A stretch of 64,000 bases of DNA, taken from Candidatus Blastococcus massiliensis AP3 (GTDB lineage Bacteria; Actinomycetota; Actinomycetes; Mycobacteriales; Geodermatophilaceae). The translations under genes were made by a program, and so were the position numbers. This document shows, piece after piece, positions 52,429 to 61,647 of this stretch. The notes beneath the pieces were generated by a model that saw only the letters and a program-made list of their open reading frames with translations, did no database searches and was not told the origin of the DNA. The stretch covers positions 295,577 to 359,576 of the forward strand of contig NZ_HG931173.1 in the NCBI RefSeq assembly GCF_000582785.1, in the 5' to 3' direction. The stretch's first letter is position 1; each line of letters begins with the position of its first letter.

Positions 52429-53967
52429 TCATCCCAGCCGCTCCACGCTCTCGATCCGCCACCCGTCGACCGTGCGGAGCAGCACCATCCGGGCCGGCGT
52501 GGGTGCCCGCGCGGGCTCCGTGCGCAGCGCCGGTCCCTCCGGATCGTCCCGGGCGACGACCTCGTAGCTCGGCCAGCCGTCGGAGAACCGCAGCTCCGTC
52601 CGGTCGGGCGCGAGGGAGACGACCGCGACGTCGTGAACCGCGGGCGCGAAGCCGCGCAGCGCCTCCCCCGTGGCTGCCAGGGCCCGGGCGTGCTCCTCGT
52701 CCGCTGCACGCTGCGGACTGCCCTCGGCCCACACCCCCGCGAGCGGGTCGGCCGACGCCGACGCGAAGGCCTGCGCCCGCCGGCCGTACAGCCCGGTGAC
52801 GACGTCGGTCCACTCCTGCGCGGTGACCGGTTCCCGGGCCGCCTGGTCCGGGGCCGCGGCCGGGGCGGTTGCGGTGACCTCCGACGTCCCGTCACCCTCC
52901 CCCTCCGCCCATCGCACGCCCAGCCAGCCGGTGAGACCCAGGACCGCGACGACGACGGCGGCGACGGCGACCGGCCGGAGCAGCGCAGCCGCCCGGCGGT
53001 CGTCCAGGAGCTCACGGAGCCGCTCCATCCGCCCGGCCGGCTCCCGAACCACGTGCGCCGGGCGCGGCCGGCGGCCCGGGACGACGTGCGTGAGCTCGGT
53101 GCGCGGATCCGAGCCGCGCCGCGGGGCAGCGGCGGTCAGCGCCACCGGTTCCGGCCGGCAGGCGTGCCGCAGGTCCAGGGCGAAGGCGGCCGCCGAGCCG
53201 CGCTGGTGCGGATCGGCCGCGAGCCCCCGGCCGATGACCTCGAGCAGGGCGGGCGGCGCCTCCGGGGCCAGCTCCGCGAGGTCGGGGAGGAACCCGTGCG
53301 CCGCGACGACCAGCGTGTCGGCGGGGGTGGCCGCGTTCCACGGCGCGATGCCGGTGAGGGCGTGGAAGGCCGCGGCGGCGACGCCGAACACGTCCGACGC
53401 CGGTCCCGGCGCGCCGCCCCGGGCGACCGCCGGGTCGACGTAGGCGGGTGTGACCTCGGCGGCCGACGTCTCGCCCAGGATCCGCCCGACACCGAGGTCG
53501 GTGAGCACCGGCCGGCCCTCGGCGGTGAAGACGATGTTCCCCGGCGAGAGGTCGCCGTGCACGATCCCGTGCGCGTGGGCGTGGGCCAGGGCCGCGGCCA
53601 TCGGCGCGCAGACGGTCACCACCTCACCGGGGTCGAGCCGGCCGCGGGCGGCCAGCAGCGCGGAGAGGCTGCCGCCCTCGAGCAGGTCGAGGACGAGCGC
53701 TACGCGGGGGGCCCCGCCGCCGCGGCGCGGCTGGTGGACGACCTCGATCAGCCGGACGAGGTGGGGGTGGTCCAGCTCCCCGAGCAGCGCCGCCTCCCGT
53801 GCCTGCCGCTGGGGGTCGCCCTCCACCAGCACCTTGATCGCCACGGGTGCACCTCCGCGGCGCGGCACGGCCCGCCACACCTCGCCCGAGCCGCCCCGCC
53901 CCAGCGGCTCCTGCAGCGTGTAACCGGGGACGACGGGTGGCGCGGCAGCCGGTTCGGCGACGGACAT
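52429..53967 (-). CDS. Membrane-anchored Ser/Thr protein kinase-like protein
   Basis: A 512-residue eukaryotic-type kinase with cytoplasmic kinase domain (residues about 14-270), a linker, one membrane helix VAVAAVVVAVLGLTGWLGV (about 333-352), and an extracytoplasmic NTF2-like domain (TAQEWTDVVTGLYGRRAQAFASASADPLAGVWAEG onwards). The Gly loop (GRGGSGEV), Lys45 (VAIK), catalytic HGDLSPGN (Asp139, Asn144) and a DLG instead of DFG (157-159) are visible; HRD is HGD and the APE motif is altered. The catalytic Asp and Asn remain, so activity is possible but RD-type activation is not. ATG start. It is convergent with the TIGR01777 gene (6 bp). Confidence 0.88.
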   Translation of the reverse strand: MSVAEPAAAPPVVPGYTLQEPLGRGGSGEVWRAVPRRGGAPVAIKVLVEGDPQRQAREAALLGELDHPHLVRLIEVVHQPRRGGGAPRVALVLDLLEGGSLSALLAARGRLDPGEVVTVCAPMAAALAHAHAHGIVHGDLSPGNIVFTAEGRPVLTDLGVGRILGETSAAEVTPAYVDPAVARGGAPGPASDVFGVAAAAFHALTGIAPWNAATPADTLVVAAHGFLPDLAELAPEAPPALLEVIGRGLAADPHQRGSAAAFALDLRHACRPEPVALTAAAPRRGSDPRTELTHVVPGRRPRPAHVVREPAGRMERLRELLDDRRAAALLRPVAVAAVVVAVLGLTGWLGVRWAEGEGDGTSEVTATAPAAAPDQAAREPVTAQEWTDVVTGLYGRRAQAFASASADPLAGVWAEGSPQRAADEEHARALAATGEALRGFAPAVHDVAVVSLAPDRTELRFSDGWPSYEVVARDDPEGPALRTEPARAPTPARMVLLRTVDGWRIESVERLG

Positions 53968-54160
53968 GTCCGGGACCGTAAGCCGATCCGGGCGGACGGC
54001 GGGCCGGTTGTCCACAGGGGCGGGCCGGCGCGAGGCGTCCGAGGCGCCGGCCCCCGTCAACCGCCCGGTGGACGCGGAGCTCGGGTCCTCCGGGGCAGGC
54101 TCGACCTGTCCCGGCATCTGGCCGGGTCCCCCTCACTGCCCCCACGAGAGAGACCCGGCC

Positions 54161-54613
54161 ATGGCTGACCCCTTGATGACCGTGCACGTCCTGGCCGGCA
54201 CGGCCGGCTTGCTGCTCGGGCCAGGGTGGCTCCTGGCTCGCGCCCACGGGCGGGCCGCCCGGCGAGGCGCAGCGGCCTACCAGGCCTCGGTCGGCGTGGT
54301 CAGCGCCAGCGGCGGAGCCCTCGCGGTCACCACACCCGGATTGCTCTGGCTGCTCCCGGTGGCGGTGCTGACCCAGGCGCTCGCCCTCACGGGCGCGCTC
54401 GCCCGCCGGCGGGCCTGGCCACGGTGGCAGACCGCGCAGCCGCACCTGCTGGGCGGGTCCTACATCGCGCTGGTCACCGCTCTCCTGGTGGCCGAGACGG
54501 GAAACTGGCTCTTCTGGGTGCTCCCCGCGCTGGTCGGTCAGTTCCCCATCGCCGTGGCCAAGGAGCGCCTGCACGGAGCTCATCCGTCGGCTGATCGGGT
54601 CGCACCGGCCTAG
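54161..54613 (+). CDS. Small multi-helix membrane protein, unknown function
   Basis: A 150-residue protein with about four predicted membrane helices (VHVLAGTAGLLLGPGWLLARA, YQASVGVVSASGGALAVTTPGLLWLLPVAVLTQALALTGALA, YIALVTALLVAETG, LFWVLPALVGQFPIAV). ATG at 54161; ATG at 54176 (MTVHVLAG) is an alternative start. No named family is clear, though the layout recalls DUF2306-type heme/sensory membrane proteins. It is divergent from the kinase and 9 bp before lipB, perhaps cotranscribed. The upstream gap has one TTGTCCACA (54008-54016) that matches the Streptomyces DnaA box. Confidence 0.7.
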   Translation: MADPLMTVHVLAGTAGLLLGPGWLLARAHGRAARRGAAAYQASVGVVSASGGALAVTTPGLLWLLPVAVLTQALALTGALARRRAWPRWQTAQPHLLGGSYIALVTALLVAETGNWLFWVLPALVGQFPIAVAKERLHGAHPSADRVAPA

Positions 54614-54622
54614 GCTGGAGCG

Positions 54623-55270
54623 GTGACCGAACTGCGGGTGATCCGCGCGGGCCTCGTCCCCTACGAGCACGCCTGGGAGATGCAGCGGGAGCTGCACGGA
54701 CAGCGGGTCGCCGGCACGGGTGCCGACACGCTGCTGCTGCTGGAGCATCCGTCGGTCTACACGGCCGGCAAGCGCACCGAACCGCACGAGCGCCCCGCGG
54801 ACGGCACTCCCGTTGTCGACGTCGACCGCGGCGGCAAGATCACCTGGCACGGTCCCGGCCAGCTCGTGGGCTATCCGATCGTGGCGCTGACCGACCCCGT
54901 CGACGTCGTCGCGTACGTCCGCCGGCTGGAGGGCGCCCTCATCGAGGTGTGCGCCGGCTTCGGGGTGACCGCGGGACGGGTCGAGGGCCGCAGCGGCGTC
55001 TGGTTGCCGGCAGATCCGGCGACCGGCCGTCCCGAGCGGAAGGTCGCGGCCATCGGCATCAGGGTGGCTCGCGGGGTCACCATGCACGGCTTCGCGCTCA
55101 ACTGCGATCCCGACCTCGGCGCCTTCGGGGCCATCGTCCCGTGCGGCATCCCCGACGCCGGTGTCACGTCGCTGTCCGCCGAGCTGGGGCGGGACGTCTC
55201 CGTCGCCGACGCGCTCGACCCGGTCGAGGCGGCGGTGCGCGCCGTCCTCACGACCACGGTCCCCGCCTGA
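54623..55270 (+). CDS. lipB: Lipoyl(octanoyl) transferase
   Basis: Moves octanoyl from acyl-carrier protein to lipoyl domains, so it feeds the E2 (and GcvH) described in this window. The 215-residue protein shows [18 protein letters not shown] (the RGGxxTxHxPGQL signature), [16 protein letters not shown] region, [22 protein letters not shown] with the catalytic Lys in RKVAAIG, and Cys in IVPCGI. GTG start. In M. tuberculosis lipA follows lipB; here leuS lies on the other strand instead, so lipA is expected further on or elsewhere. Confidence 0.95.
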   Translation: MTELRVIRAGLVPYEHAWEMQRELHGQRVAGTGADTLLLLEHPSVYTAGKRTEPHERPADGTPVVDVDRGGKITWHGPGQLVGYPIVALTDPVDVVAYVRRLEGALIEVCAGFGVTAGRVEGRSGVWLPADPATGRPERKVAAIGIRVARGVTMHGFALNCDPDLGAFGAIVPCGIPDAGVTSLSAELGRDVSVADALDPVEAAVRAVLTTTVPA

Positions 55271-55282
55271 CGGGGTCCGGTC

Positions 55283-58201
55283 TCAGCCGAGCACGAAGTT
55301 GACCAGCCGGCCCGGGACGGCGACGACGCGGCGGACGGTCGCCCCGTCCAGGTAGCCGGCGATCTTCTCGTCGGCGCGCGCCGCCGCCTCCAACGCCGCG
55401 GCGTCCGCATCGGCGGGCACCGACACCTGCGAGCGCACCTTGCCGTTCACCTGGACGGCGACCTGCACGGTGTCCTCGACCAGCCAGCGCTGCTCGGCCA
55501 CCGGGAACGGCGCCCAGGCCACCGAGCCGTCGTGCCCCAGCCGCGACCACAGCTCCTCGCCCAGGTGCGGCGCCAGCGGCCCGACCATCAGGACCAGCGG
55601 CTCCACGACCGACCGCGGCACCGGCGAGGAGGCGCCGTAGGTCTGGGTCAGGTGGTTGGTCAGCTCGGTGATCCGGGCGATGGCGATGTTGAACCGCAGC
55701 GTCGAGTAGCCGTCGCGGACGCCGTCGATCGCCCTGTGCAGCGCCCGCAGCGTCTCCTCGGCGGGCTCGACGTCGTCGGCCGCGCGGACGGCACCGGAGA
55801 CCTCGTCCACGACCACCCGCCAGATCCGCTGCAGCAGCCGCTGCGAGCCGACGACGGCCTTGGTCTCCCACGGCCGAGACTGCTCCAGCGGGCCGGTGGA
55901 CATCTCGTAGACCCGGAAGGTGTCGGCGCCGTAGGCGTCGATCATCTCGTCCGGCGTCACCATGTTCTTCAGGCTCTTGCCGATCTTGCCGTACTCGCGG
56001 TCGACCGGGTTGCCCTCGTGGAAGAAGCGACCGTCCTTCTCCACCACCTCGGCGGCGGGCACGTAGAAGCCCCGCTCGTCGGTGTAGGCGTAGGCGGAGA
56101 TGTAGCCCTGGTTGACCAGCCGGCGGAACGGCTCCTCGCTGGAGACGTGGCCCAGGTCGAACAGCACCTTGTGCCAGAAGCGGGCGTACAGCAGGTGCAG
56201 CACCGCGTGCTCGACACCGCCGACGTAGAGGTCGACGCCGCCCGTGTCGCCCGGCTCGCGCGGCCCCATCCAGTAGCGCTCCAGCTCGGGGTCGACCATG
56301 CGCTCGTCGTCACCCGGGTCCAGGTAGCGCAGGTAGTACCAGCACGACCCGGCCCAGTTGGGCATCGTGTTCGTCTCGCGGCGGTACTTCTTGGGCCCGT
56401 CGCCCAGATCGAGCTCGACCGTGGTCCAGTCGGTGGCGCGGGACAGCGGCGGTTCCGGGGCGGAGTCGGCGTCGTCGTCGGCGAAGGTCTTGGGCGAGTA
56501 GTCGTCCACCTCGGGCAGCAGCACCGGCAGCATCGAGGTGGGTACGGCGACGGGCCGGTCGTCCTCGTCGTAGACGATCGGGAACGGCTCGCCCCAGTAC
56601 CGCTGGCGGCTGAACAGCCAGTCGCGCAGCTTGTAGGTCGTGGTCGCCTCGCCGGCGCCCTTCCCGACGAGCCATTCGGTGACCCGGGCGATGGCTGCGG
56701 CCTTGTCCAGGCCGTCCAGCGAGATCTCGTCGTTCGCCGAGTTGATCATCGGGCCGACGCCCGTGTAGGCGCCGCCCTCGAAGTCGGCGGGCGGCTGCAC
56801 GGTGCGGACGACGGGGAGCCCGAAGGTCTCGGCGAACTCGAAGTCGCGGGCGTCCTCACCGGGCACGGCCATGATCGCGCCGGTGCCGTAGCCGGTCAGC
56901 ACGTAGTCGGCGATGAACACCGGCAGTTCGCGGCCGTTCACCGGGTTGACCGCGCTGACGCCCAGCCAGACGCCGGTCTTCTCGCGGCCGGCGTCCTGGC
57001 GGTCCAGCTCGGAGCGGCGGGAGGCCTGTCGCTGGTACTCGCGCACGGCGTCGGCCGGGGTGGCCGCTCCCCCGGTCCACCGGGGGTCGGCGTCGGCGGG
57101 CCACGCGGCGGCCGTCAGGGACCCGACCAGCGGGTGCTCCGGCGCCAGCACCATGTAGGTGGCGCCGAACAGCGTGTCCGGGCGGGTGGTGAAGACCTCG
57201 ATGGTCTCCCCCACGTCTGATCCCAGGGCTTCGCCCCCACCCACCCGGAACCGGATCTTCGCGCCGGTCGATCGGCCGATCCAGTTGCGCTGCATCAGCT
57301 TCAGCGAGTCCGACCAGTCCAGCCGGTCCAGGTCGGCCAGCAACCGGTCGGCGTAGGCGGTGATCCGCATCATCCACTGCTTCAGCGGACGCCGGAACAC
57401 CGGGAAGTTGCCCCGCTCGGAGCGCCCGTCGGCGGTGACCTCCTCGTTGGACAGCACCGTGCCCAGCCCCGGGCACCAGTTGACCGGGGCCTCGTTCAGG
57501 TAGGCCAGCCGGTGCGCGTCGACGACGGTCTTCTTCTCGCGCTCGTCCAGCTCCGCCCACGGACGGCCCGAGGGGTTGGTCCCGGCAGCGGGCTCGCGCG
57601 TGCCGGCGTCCAGCTCGGCGACCAGCTCCTCGATCGGCCGGGCCTTGTTCGCGTCCTCGTCGAACCAGGAGCCGAAGATCTGCAGGAAGATCCACTGCGT
57701 CCACTTGTAGTAGCCGGGGTCGATCGTGGCGAACGTACGCCGCTGGTCGTGGTCGACGCCCAGCCGCCGCAGCTGCGCACTGATCGCGGCGATGTTGGCC
57801 TCGGTGGTGACCCGCGGGTGCTGCCCGGTCTGCACCGCGTACTGCTCGGCGGGAAGGCCGAACGCGTCGTAGCCCATCGGGTGCAGCACGTTGTCGCCGT
57901 CCATCCGGCGGAACCGGCTGGTGACGTCGGTGCCCAGGTAGCCCAGCGGGTGGCCGACGTGCAGGCCCGCACCCGAGGGGTACGGGAACATGTCCATCGC
58001 GAAGAACTTGGGCCGGTCGGCGACCTTGTCGAAGCCCGCGCTCAGCCGGCCGGTCGGGTTCGGCGTGTGGAACGTGCCCTCGGCCTCCCAGCGGTCCTGC
58101 CAGCCGAGCTCGATCTGCTGCGCCAGCGCCGGGGTGTAGCGGTGGGGAGGCAAGTCACCGGCCGGATGCTCGGCGTGGTGCTGGTCGGCGGTCTGGCTCA
58201 T
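55283..58201 (-). CDS. leuS: Leucyl-tRNA synthetase
   Basis: Attaches leucine to its tRNAs. The 972-residue class Ia synthetase has the HIGH-type motif [15 protein letters not shown], the tRNA/editing region ([47 protein letters not shown]), the catalytic [14 protein letters not shown], and the KMSKS-type loop [18 protein letters not shown], where KIGKS replaces KMSKS as in relatives that use K(M/I)GKS. The C-terminal anticodon-binding and tail parts run to [20 protein letters not shown] start. The region upstream holds an attenuator-like leader with a Leu-rich peptide. Convergent with lipB at 12 bp. Confidence 0.97.
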   Translation of the reverse strand: MSQTADQHHAEHPAGDLPPHRYTPALAQQIELGWQDRWEAEGTFHTPNPTGRLSAGFDKVADRPKFFAMDMFPYPSGAGLHVGHPLGYLGTDVTSRFRRMDGDNVLHPMGYDAFGLPAEQYAVQTGQHPRVTTEANIAAISAQLRRLGVDHDQRRTFATIDPGYYKWTQWIFLQIFGSWFDEDANKARPIEELVAELDAGTREPAAGTNPSGRPWAELDEREKKTVVDAHRLAYLNEAPVNWCPGLGTVLSNEEVTADGRSERGNFPVFRRPLKQWMMRITAYADRLLADLDRLDWSDSLKLMQRNWIGRSTGAKIRFRVGGGEALGSDVGETIEVFTTRPDTLFGATYMVLAPEHPLVGSLTAAAWPADADPRWTGGAATPADAVREYQRQASRRSELDRQDAGREKTGVWLGVSAVNPVNGRELPVFIADYVLTGYGTGAIMAVPGEDARDFEFAETFGLPVVRTVQPPADFEGGAYTGVGPMINSANDEISLDGLDKAAAIARVTEWLVGKGAGEATTTYKLRDWLFSRQRYWGEPFPIVYDEDDRPVAVPTSMLPVLLPEVDDYSPKTFADDDADSAPEPPLSRATDWTTVELDLGDGPKKYRRETNTMPNWAGSCWYYLRYLDPGDDERMVDPELERYWMGPREPGDTGGVDLYVGGVEHAVLHLLYARFWHKVLFDLGHVSSEEPFRRLVNQGYISAYAYTDERGFYVPAAEVVEKDGRFFHEGNPVDREYGKIGKSLKNMVTPDEMIDAYGADTFRVYEMSTGPLEQSRPWETKAVVGSQRLLQRIWRVVVDEVSGAVRAADDVEPAEETLRALHRAIDGVRDGYSTLRFNIAIARITELTNHLTQTYGASSPVPRSVVEPLVLMVGPLAPHLGEELWSRLGHDGSVAWAPFPVAEQRWLVEDTVQVAVQVNGKVRSQVSVPADADAAALEAAARADEKIAGYLDGATVRRVVAVPGRLVNFVLG

Positions 58202-58250
58202 CGCTGGTGCTCCCGGAAGTGTGCGGCACGCTCGTACCGGCGGCAGACAT

Positions 58251-58312
58251 GAAGAAACCCCTCACGCAGGAGGGGTCGCCGTGCTGGTCCGGACTGCTCA
58301 GATCAGCACGGC
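58251..58312 (-). promoter_or_regulatory. leuS attenuator: leader hairpin and terminator
   Basis: On the minus strand two structures follow one another. The first is a 9-bp stem GCCGTGCTG (58304-58312) / CAGCACGGC (58278-58286). The second is ACCCCTC (58270-58276) / GAGGGGT (58257-58263), loop CTGCGT, directly followed by TTTCTTC. The first stem begins inside the leader-peptide gene. This order (Leu-codon peptide, stem, terminator with U-rich tail) fits transcription attenuation. About 50 bases further lies the leuS ATG. Confidence 0.7.
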
Positions 58313-58338
58313 CGGCGAAGCAGGAGCCGCCTGGTCAC
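58303..58338 (-). CDS. Leucine-rich leader peptide of leuS
   Basis: Eleven codons, MTRRLLLRRPC, from a GTG at 58338 to a TGA at 58303, on the leuS strand, with three adjacent leucine codons (CTC, CTG, CTT, three different synonyms). Its end overlaps the first leader stem. Too short to judge by itself, but the Leu run, the following stem and terminator, and a leuS downstream all agree. Confidence 0.6.
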   Translation of the reverse strand: MTRRLLLRRPC

Positions 58339-58464
58339 GCGGCCAGCCTACTCCGGCGCCCTCCCGGGACGTCGGACGGACACCGCCGGCGGCGTCTCAC
58401 CCTTCCGGGTCGAACCCCTCCGGCGCCGGTCCTGGCCGGGCGTTCCCGAGCCGATGGACTCACC

Positions 58465-60765
58465 GTGTCCGGTCTCCGCGCGCTGAAGGGTGGACGGCGC
58501 CTGCTGTCTCCCAGCGGGCTGCTGGTCCTCACGGTCGTGTGCGTCCTGGCCTACGCCACCGGTGTCGGTCCCCGCCCCGCCGGCCCGGTCTGGGACGGCG
58601 CCTACGACCGGGTCCTCTACAACCTCGCGTACCTGCCCGTCGTCGCCCTGTGCTGGACGGCCGCAGGCCGCGCCCCCGCCGACCGCCTCGCCTGGCGGGC
58701 CCTGTCGGTGGCCTTGCTGCTCAGTACCGCCGGTAACGCGTTGCGCACCTGGCAGGCCGGCCCGGACGGCGCCGCGAACTCCACCCTGGCGGTCGACGCG
58801 CTCAACCTGGCCGGGTACCTGACGCTCTACGTCACGCTGGTGGCGCTCATCCGCGCCCGCGTCCCCCGCTTCCACCCGAGCATGTGGCTCGACGGCGTCA
58901 TCGGCGCCCTCGGCGCCGCGGCGGTCGGCGTCGCCTTCCTCATCGGCCCCTACCTGGACCCCGCGCCCGGCCGGGACCCGGTCCCGCTGGTCCAGCTGGG
59001 GATGCCCGCCACCGACGTGCTGCTGGTCGCGATGCTCTTCGCCGTCGGCTCCATCCTCGGCATCCGTCTGGACCGCACGCTGGGCCTGCTCGTCCTCGCG
59101 CTGAGCTTCATCTTCGTCGGCGACCTGATCCTGTTCTCGCGCACCGTGAACGGCACGTACGTCGACGGGGGCCCCCTGGAGCTCACCTGGCTGTCCAGCG
59201 TCACGCTGGTCGCGCTCGCCGCCTACCTCGCCCGCTCGGCCCCGCCGGCCAGCACGGAGGACGGCGCCCGGCTGGGATGGCGGCTGCTCGCCGTCCCGCT
59301 GGTCTGCCAGCTGTCGAGCCTCGTCGTCCTGATGGTCGGCTGGGGCGACGAACTGCCCGTCGGAGCCGCCTGGCTGGCCATCGGCTGCAGCCTGGCCGCC
59401 ATCGCCCGCACTTTCACCACGTTCCGCGAGGTACGTGCCTACAACGAGGTGCGCGAGCAGGCGCGGACCGACGAGCTGACCGGGCTGGCCAACCGCCGGG
59501 TCCTCCTGGAGCAAGGGCAGCGCGTGCTGGTCACCGCCACGGCCCGCCGTCCCGCCGCCCTGCTGCTGCTCGACCTCGACGGCTTCAAGGAGGTCAACGA
59601 CAGCCTCGGGCACACCGCCGGCGACCAGTTGCTGCGGCAGATCGGCCCCCGACTGCTGCCGGCCCTGGGCCCGGACGAGGTGCTCGCGCGGCTGGGCGGC
59701 GACGAGTTCGCCGTCCTGCTGCCCGACGCGACGCTGGAGCAGGCCCAGGAGCGCGCCGAGCGCCTGCGAGCCCTGATCCTCCAGCCCTTCCCGGTCGAGG
59801 ACATCCGGCTGCACGTCGGCGTCAGCATCGGCGTGGCCACCGCGCCGGTCCCGGCCGCGACGGTCCAGGAGCTGCTGCGCTGCGCGGACGTCGCGATGTA
59901 CGCGGCGAAGGCTGCCCGCGAGGGCGTGCACGTCTACGTCCCCGATCCGCACGGCGGCAGCGGGGACCGGCTCCGGACGATGGAGGACCTGCGTACCGCG
60001 CTGCGGGGCGACGAGCTCCTCGTCCACCTCCAGCCGCAGGTCGCCTTCGCCGACGGCAGCGTCGTCGGCGTCGAGGCCCTGGTGCGGTGGCAGCACCCGG
60101 TCCGCGGGCTGCTCTCCCCCGCCGAGCTCCTGCCCGCCGCGGAGCAGGCCGGACTGCTGCGGCCGCTGACCGACAAGGTCCTCGAGCTCGCACTCACCGC
60201 CGCGCAGGGCTGGTGGTCGACCCACGGCGTGCCGATCTCGGTGAACCTCGCGGCCGCCGACGTGAACGACGTCGACCTGCCGGCCAAGGTGCAGGCGGCA
60301 CTGGACCGACACGGCCTGCCCCCCGAGGCCCTGATGCTCGAGCTGGTCGAGGACACTCTGATGGCCGACCCCGAGCGCGGCCGGCAGGTGCTCGGCGCGC
60401 TGCGCCGCCTGGGCGTGCGCACCTCGATCGACGACTACGGCACGGGCTACAGCTCGCTGGCCTACCTGCGCCACCTGCCCGCCGACGAGCTCAAGCTCGA
60501 CCGCAGCCTGACCGCGGACGCGACCGACGACCTGCGGGCGGCGACGATCATCCGGCACACCGCGGCACTCGCCCACGATCTGGGCCTGCGCCTGGTGGTC
60601 GAGGGCGTGGAGGACGCGGCGAGCTGTGCTGCGCTGGCCGGCCTGGGCTGCGACATCGCCCAGGGCTACGCCATCGCCCGCCCGATGCCGGTGGCGGACT
60701 TCCGACGCTGGCTGGAGCAGCCCTCGCACCCGCTGGTGGACGTGCAGCACTCGGGCCGGCACTGA
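58465..60765 (+). CDS. Membrane-bound GGDEF-EAL cyclic-di-GMP protein
   Basis: A 766-residue protein. Residues 1-300 contain eight or so membrane helices (LVLTVVCVLAYATGV, NLAYLPVVALCWTAA, AGYLTLYVTLVALIRAR, GALGAAAVGVAFLIGPYL, TDVLLVAMLFAVGSILG, LGLLVLALSFIFVGDLILF, LSSVTLVALAAYLARS, LLAVPLVCQLSSLVVLMVGW). The GGDEF domain (TDELTGLANRR, GGDEF near residue 411) and the EAL domain (VEALVRWQHP near 535, DDYGTGYSSL, ELKLDRSL, VEGVED, AQGYA) both keep their catalytic residues, so synthase and phosphodiesterase are both possible. The I-site RxxD is not present. GTG start (VSGLRALKGG). Next to leuS without a functional link. Confidence 0.92.
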   Translation: MSGLRALKGGRRLLSPSGLLVLTVVCVLAYATGVGPRPAGPVWDGAYDRVLYNLAYLPVVALCWTAAGRAPADRLAWRALSVALLLSTAGNALRTWQAGPDGAANSTLAVDALNLAGYLTLYVTLVALIRARVPRFHPSMWLDGVIGALGAAAVGVAFLIGPYLDPAPGRDPVPLVQLGMPATDVLLVAMLFAVGSILGIRLDRTLGLLVLALSFIFVGDLILFSRTVNGTYVDGGPLELTWLSSVTLVALAAYLARSAPPASTEDGARLGWRLLAVPLVCQLSSLVVLMVGWGDELPVGAAWLAIGCSLAAIARTFTTFREVRAYNEVREQARTDELTGLANRRVLLEQGQRVLVTATARRPAALLLLDLDGFKEVNDSLGHTAGDQLLRQIGPRLLPALGPDEVLARLGGDEFAVLLPDATLEQAQERAERLRALILQPFPVEDIRLHVGVSIGVATAPVPAATVQELLRCADVAMYAAKAAREGVHVYVPDPHGGSGDRLRTMEDLRTALRGDELLVHLQPQVAFADGSVVGVEALVRWQHPVRGLLSPAELLPAAEQAGLLRPLTDKVLELALTAAQGWWSTHGVPISVNLAAADVNDVDLPAKVQAALDRHGLPPEALMLELVEDTLMADPERGRQVLGALRRLGVRTSIDDYGTGYSSLAYLRHLPADELKLDRSLTADATDDLRAATIIRHTAALAHDLGLRLVVEGVEDAASCAALAGLGCDIAQGYAIARPMPVADFRRWLEQPSHPLVDVQHSGRH

Positions 60766-60772
60766 CGCCCGG

Positions 60773-61468
60773 TCAGACCGCGACGACCGGCCGCCGTGAG
60801 GGTCGAGGCGTGCGCGCCACGTCGGTCAGCGCGAGCCAGCGGGGCAGGGCCCGGCAGGCCTGCGGCTCCCCGAGCAGCTCGAGGGAACCCGACCGCAGCG
60901 CCGTCGCCCAGTCGACGTCGCCGCGCCACACGCGGGTCAGCGTCCGCAGGTCCGATCGAACGGTCACCCGCACCGGGAACCCCGGGTCGACGTCGCACAC
61001 GTCCACGCCGTCGCCGGTGATCACGATCCACCAGCAGCGCTGGGCGGGGAGCTCCGGGAACTCGAAGCCGATGGCCGTCCGCCCGTCGGGCACCGCTTCC
61101 GCGTCGACGTTGCGGTGCATGTCCCACAGCAGCAGGTGCGGGTCGAGGTCCCTGTCGCCGAGCTCGGGCACCCAGCGCACCCCCCACCGGCCGACGGCCT
61201 CGACGATCGGTGCCAGCTCCAGGCCGGCGTCGGTGAGCCGGTAGCTGACCCGGTTCCCCTCCTGCCAGCGCTCCACGACCCCGGCCCGGGCCAGGGTCTG
61301 GAGCCGCTTGGAGAGCAGCGCCGGGGACATGCGCGGCACGCCGCGCCGCAGGGCGTTGAAGTGCCGGCTGCCCAGCATCAGCTCGCGGACGACGAGCAGC
61401 GTCCACCGCTCGTCGAGCAGCTCCATCGCCTTGGCCACCGGGCAGAACTGGCCGTACTCCGAGGGCAT
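60773..61468 (-). CDS. HxlR-type HTH regulator fused to an SCP2-like domain
   Basis: A 231-residue regulator. The N-terminal winged HTH of the HxlR family is clear: FCPVAKAMELLDERWTLLVVRELMLGSRHFNALRRG, then MSPALLSKRLQTLARAGVVER and GNRVSYRLTDAGLEL. The C-terminal part from about 130 (DGRTAIGFEFPELPAQRCWWIVITGDGVDVCDVDPGFPVRVTVRSDLRTLTRVWRGD) is an SCP2-like ligand fold. Such HxlR-SCP2 proteins bind a hydrophobic effector; none is known here. ATG start behind GAGGGGAGGG. It is divergent from a methyltransferase over 180 bp with a paired motif, so it probably regulates that gene and itself. Confidence 0.9.
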   Translation of the reverse strand: MPSEYGQFCPVAKAMELLDERWTLLVVRELMLGSRHFNALRRGVPRMSPALLSKRLQTLARAGVVERWQEGNRVSYRLTDAGLELAPIVEAVGRWGVRWVPELGDRDLDPHLLLWDMHRNVDAEAVPDGRTAIGFEFPELPAQRCWWIVITGDGVDVCDVDPGFPVRVTVRSDLRTLTRVWRGDVDWATALRSGSLELLGEPQACRALPRWLALTDVARTPRPSRRPVVAV

Positions 61469-61545
61469 GAGCCCTCCCCTCACCCCGCTGGTGGGATGCG
61501 CCGACCGTAGGACTCCGGCCGCGCACGGGGAAGTGCCGCCGGCGC

Positions 61546-61583
61546 GGTACAGATGCAGTACCGGCCGGCTACAGATCCAGCAC
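61546..61583. promoter_or_regulatory. Candidate HxlR operator pair in the divergent promoter
   Basis: GGTACAGATGCAGTACC (a 5-bp inverted repeat GGTAC / GTACC with 7-base spacer) is followed 22 bp on by GCTACAGATCCAGCACT, which shares TACAGATnCAGnAC. HxlR proteins bind short inverted repeats in divergent promoters. Two sites on the same face between the HxlR and methyltransferase genes fit that pattern. Confidence 0.55.
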
Positions 61584-61647
61584 TGGGGACGGCGGCCGGT
61601 GCGGCGGGACCGTCGGTCCATCCCGATCCGCAGTTCTGGAGACCGCC

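Noticed and set aside
54008..54016. A perfect TTGTCCACA, the Streptomyces-type DnaA box
   Set aside because: Single copy in the kinase/membrane-protein gap, no cluster, no AT-rich stretch and no dnaA/dnaN nearby. Not an origin.
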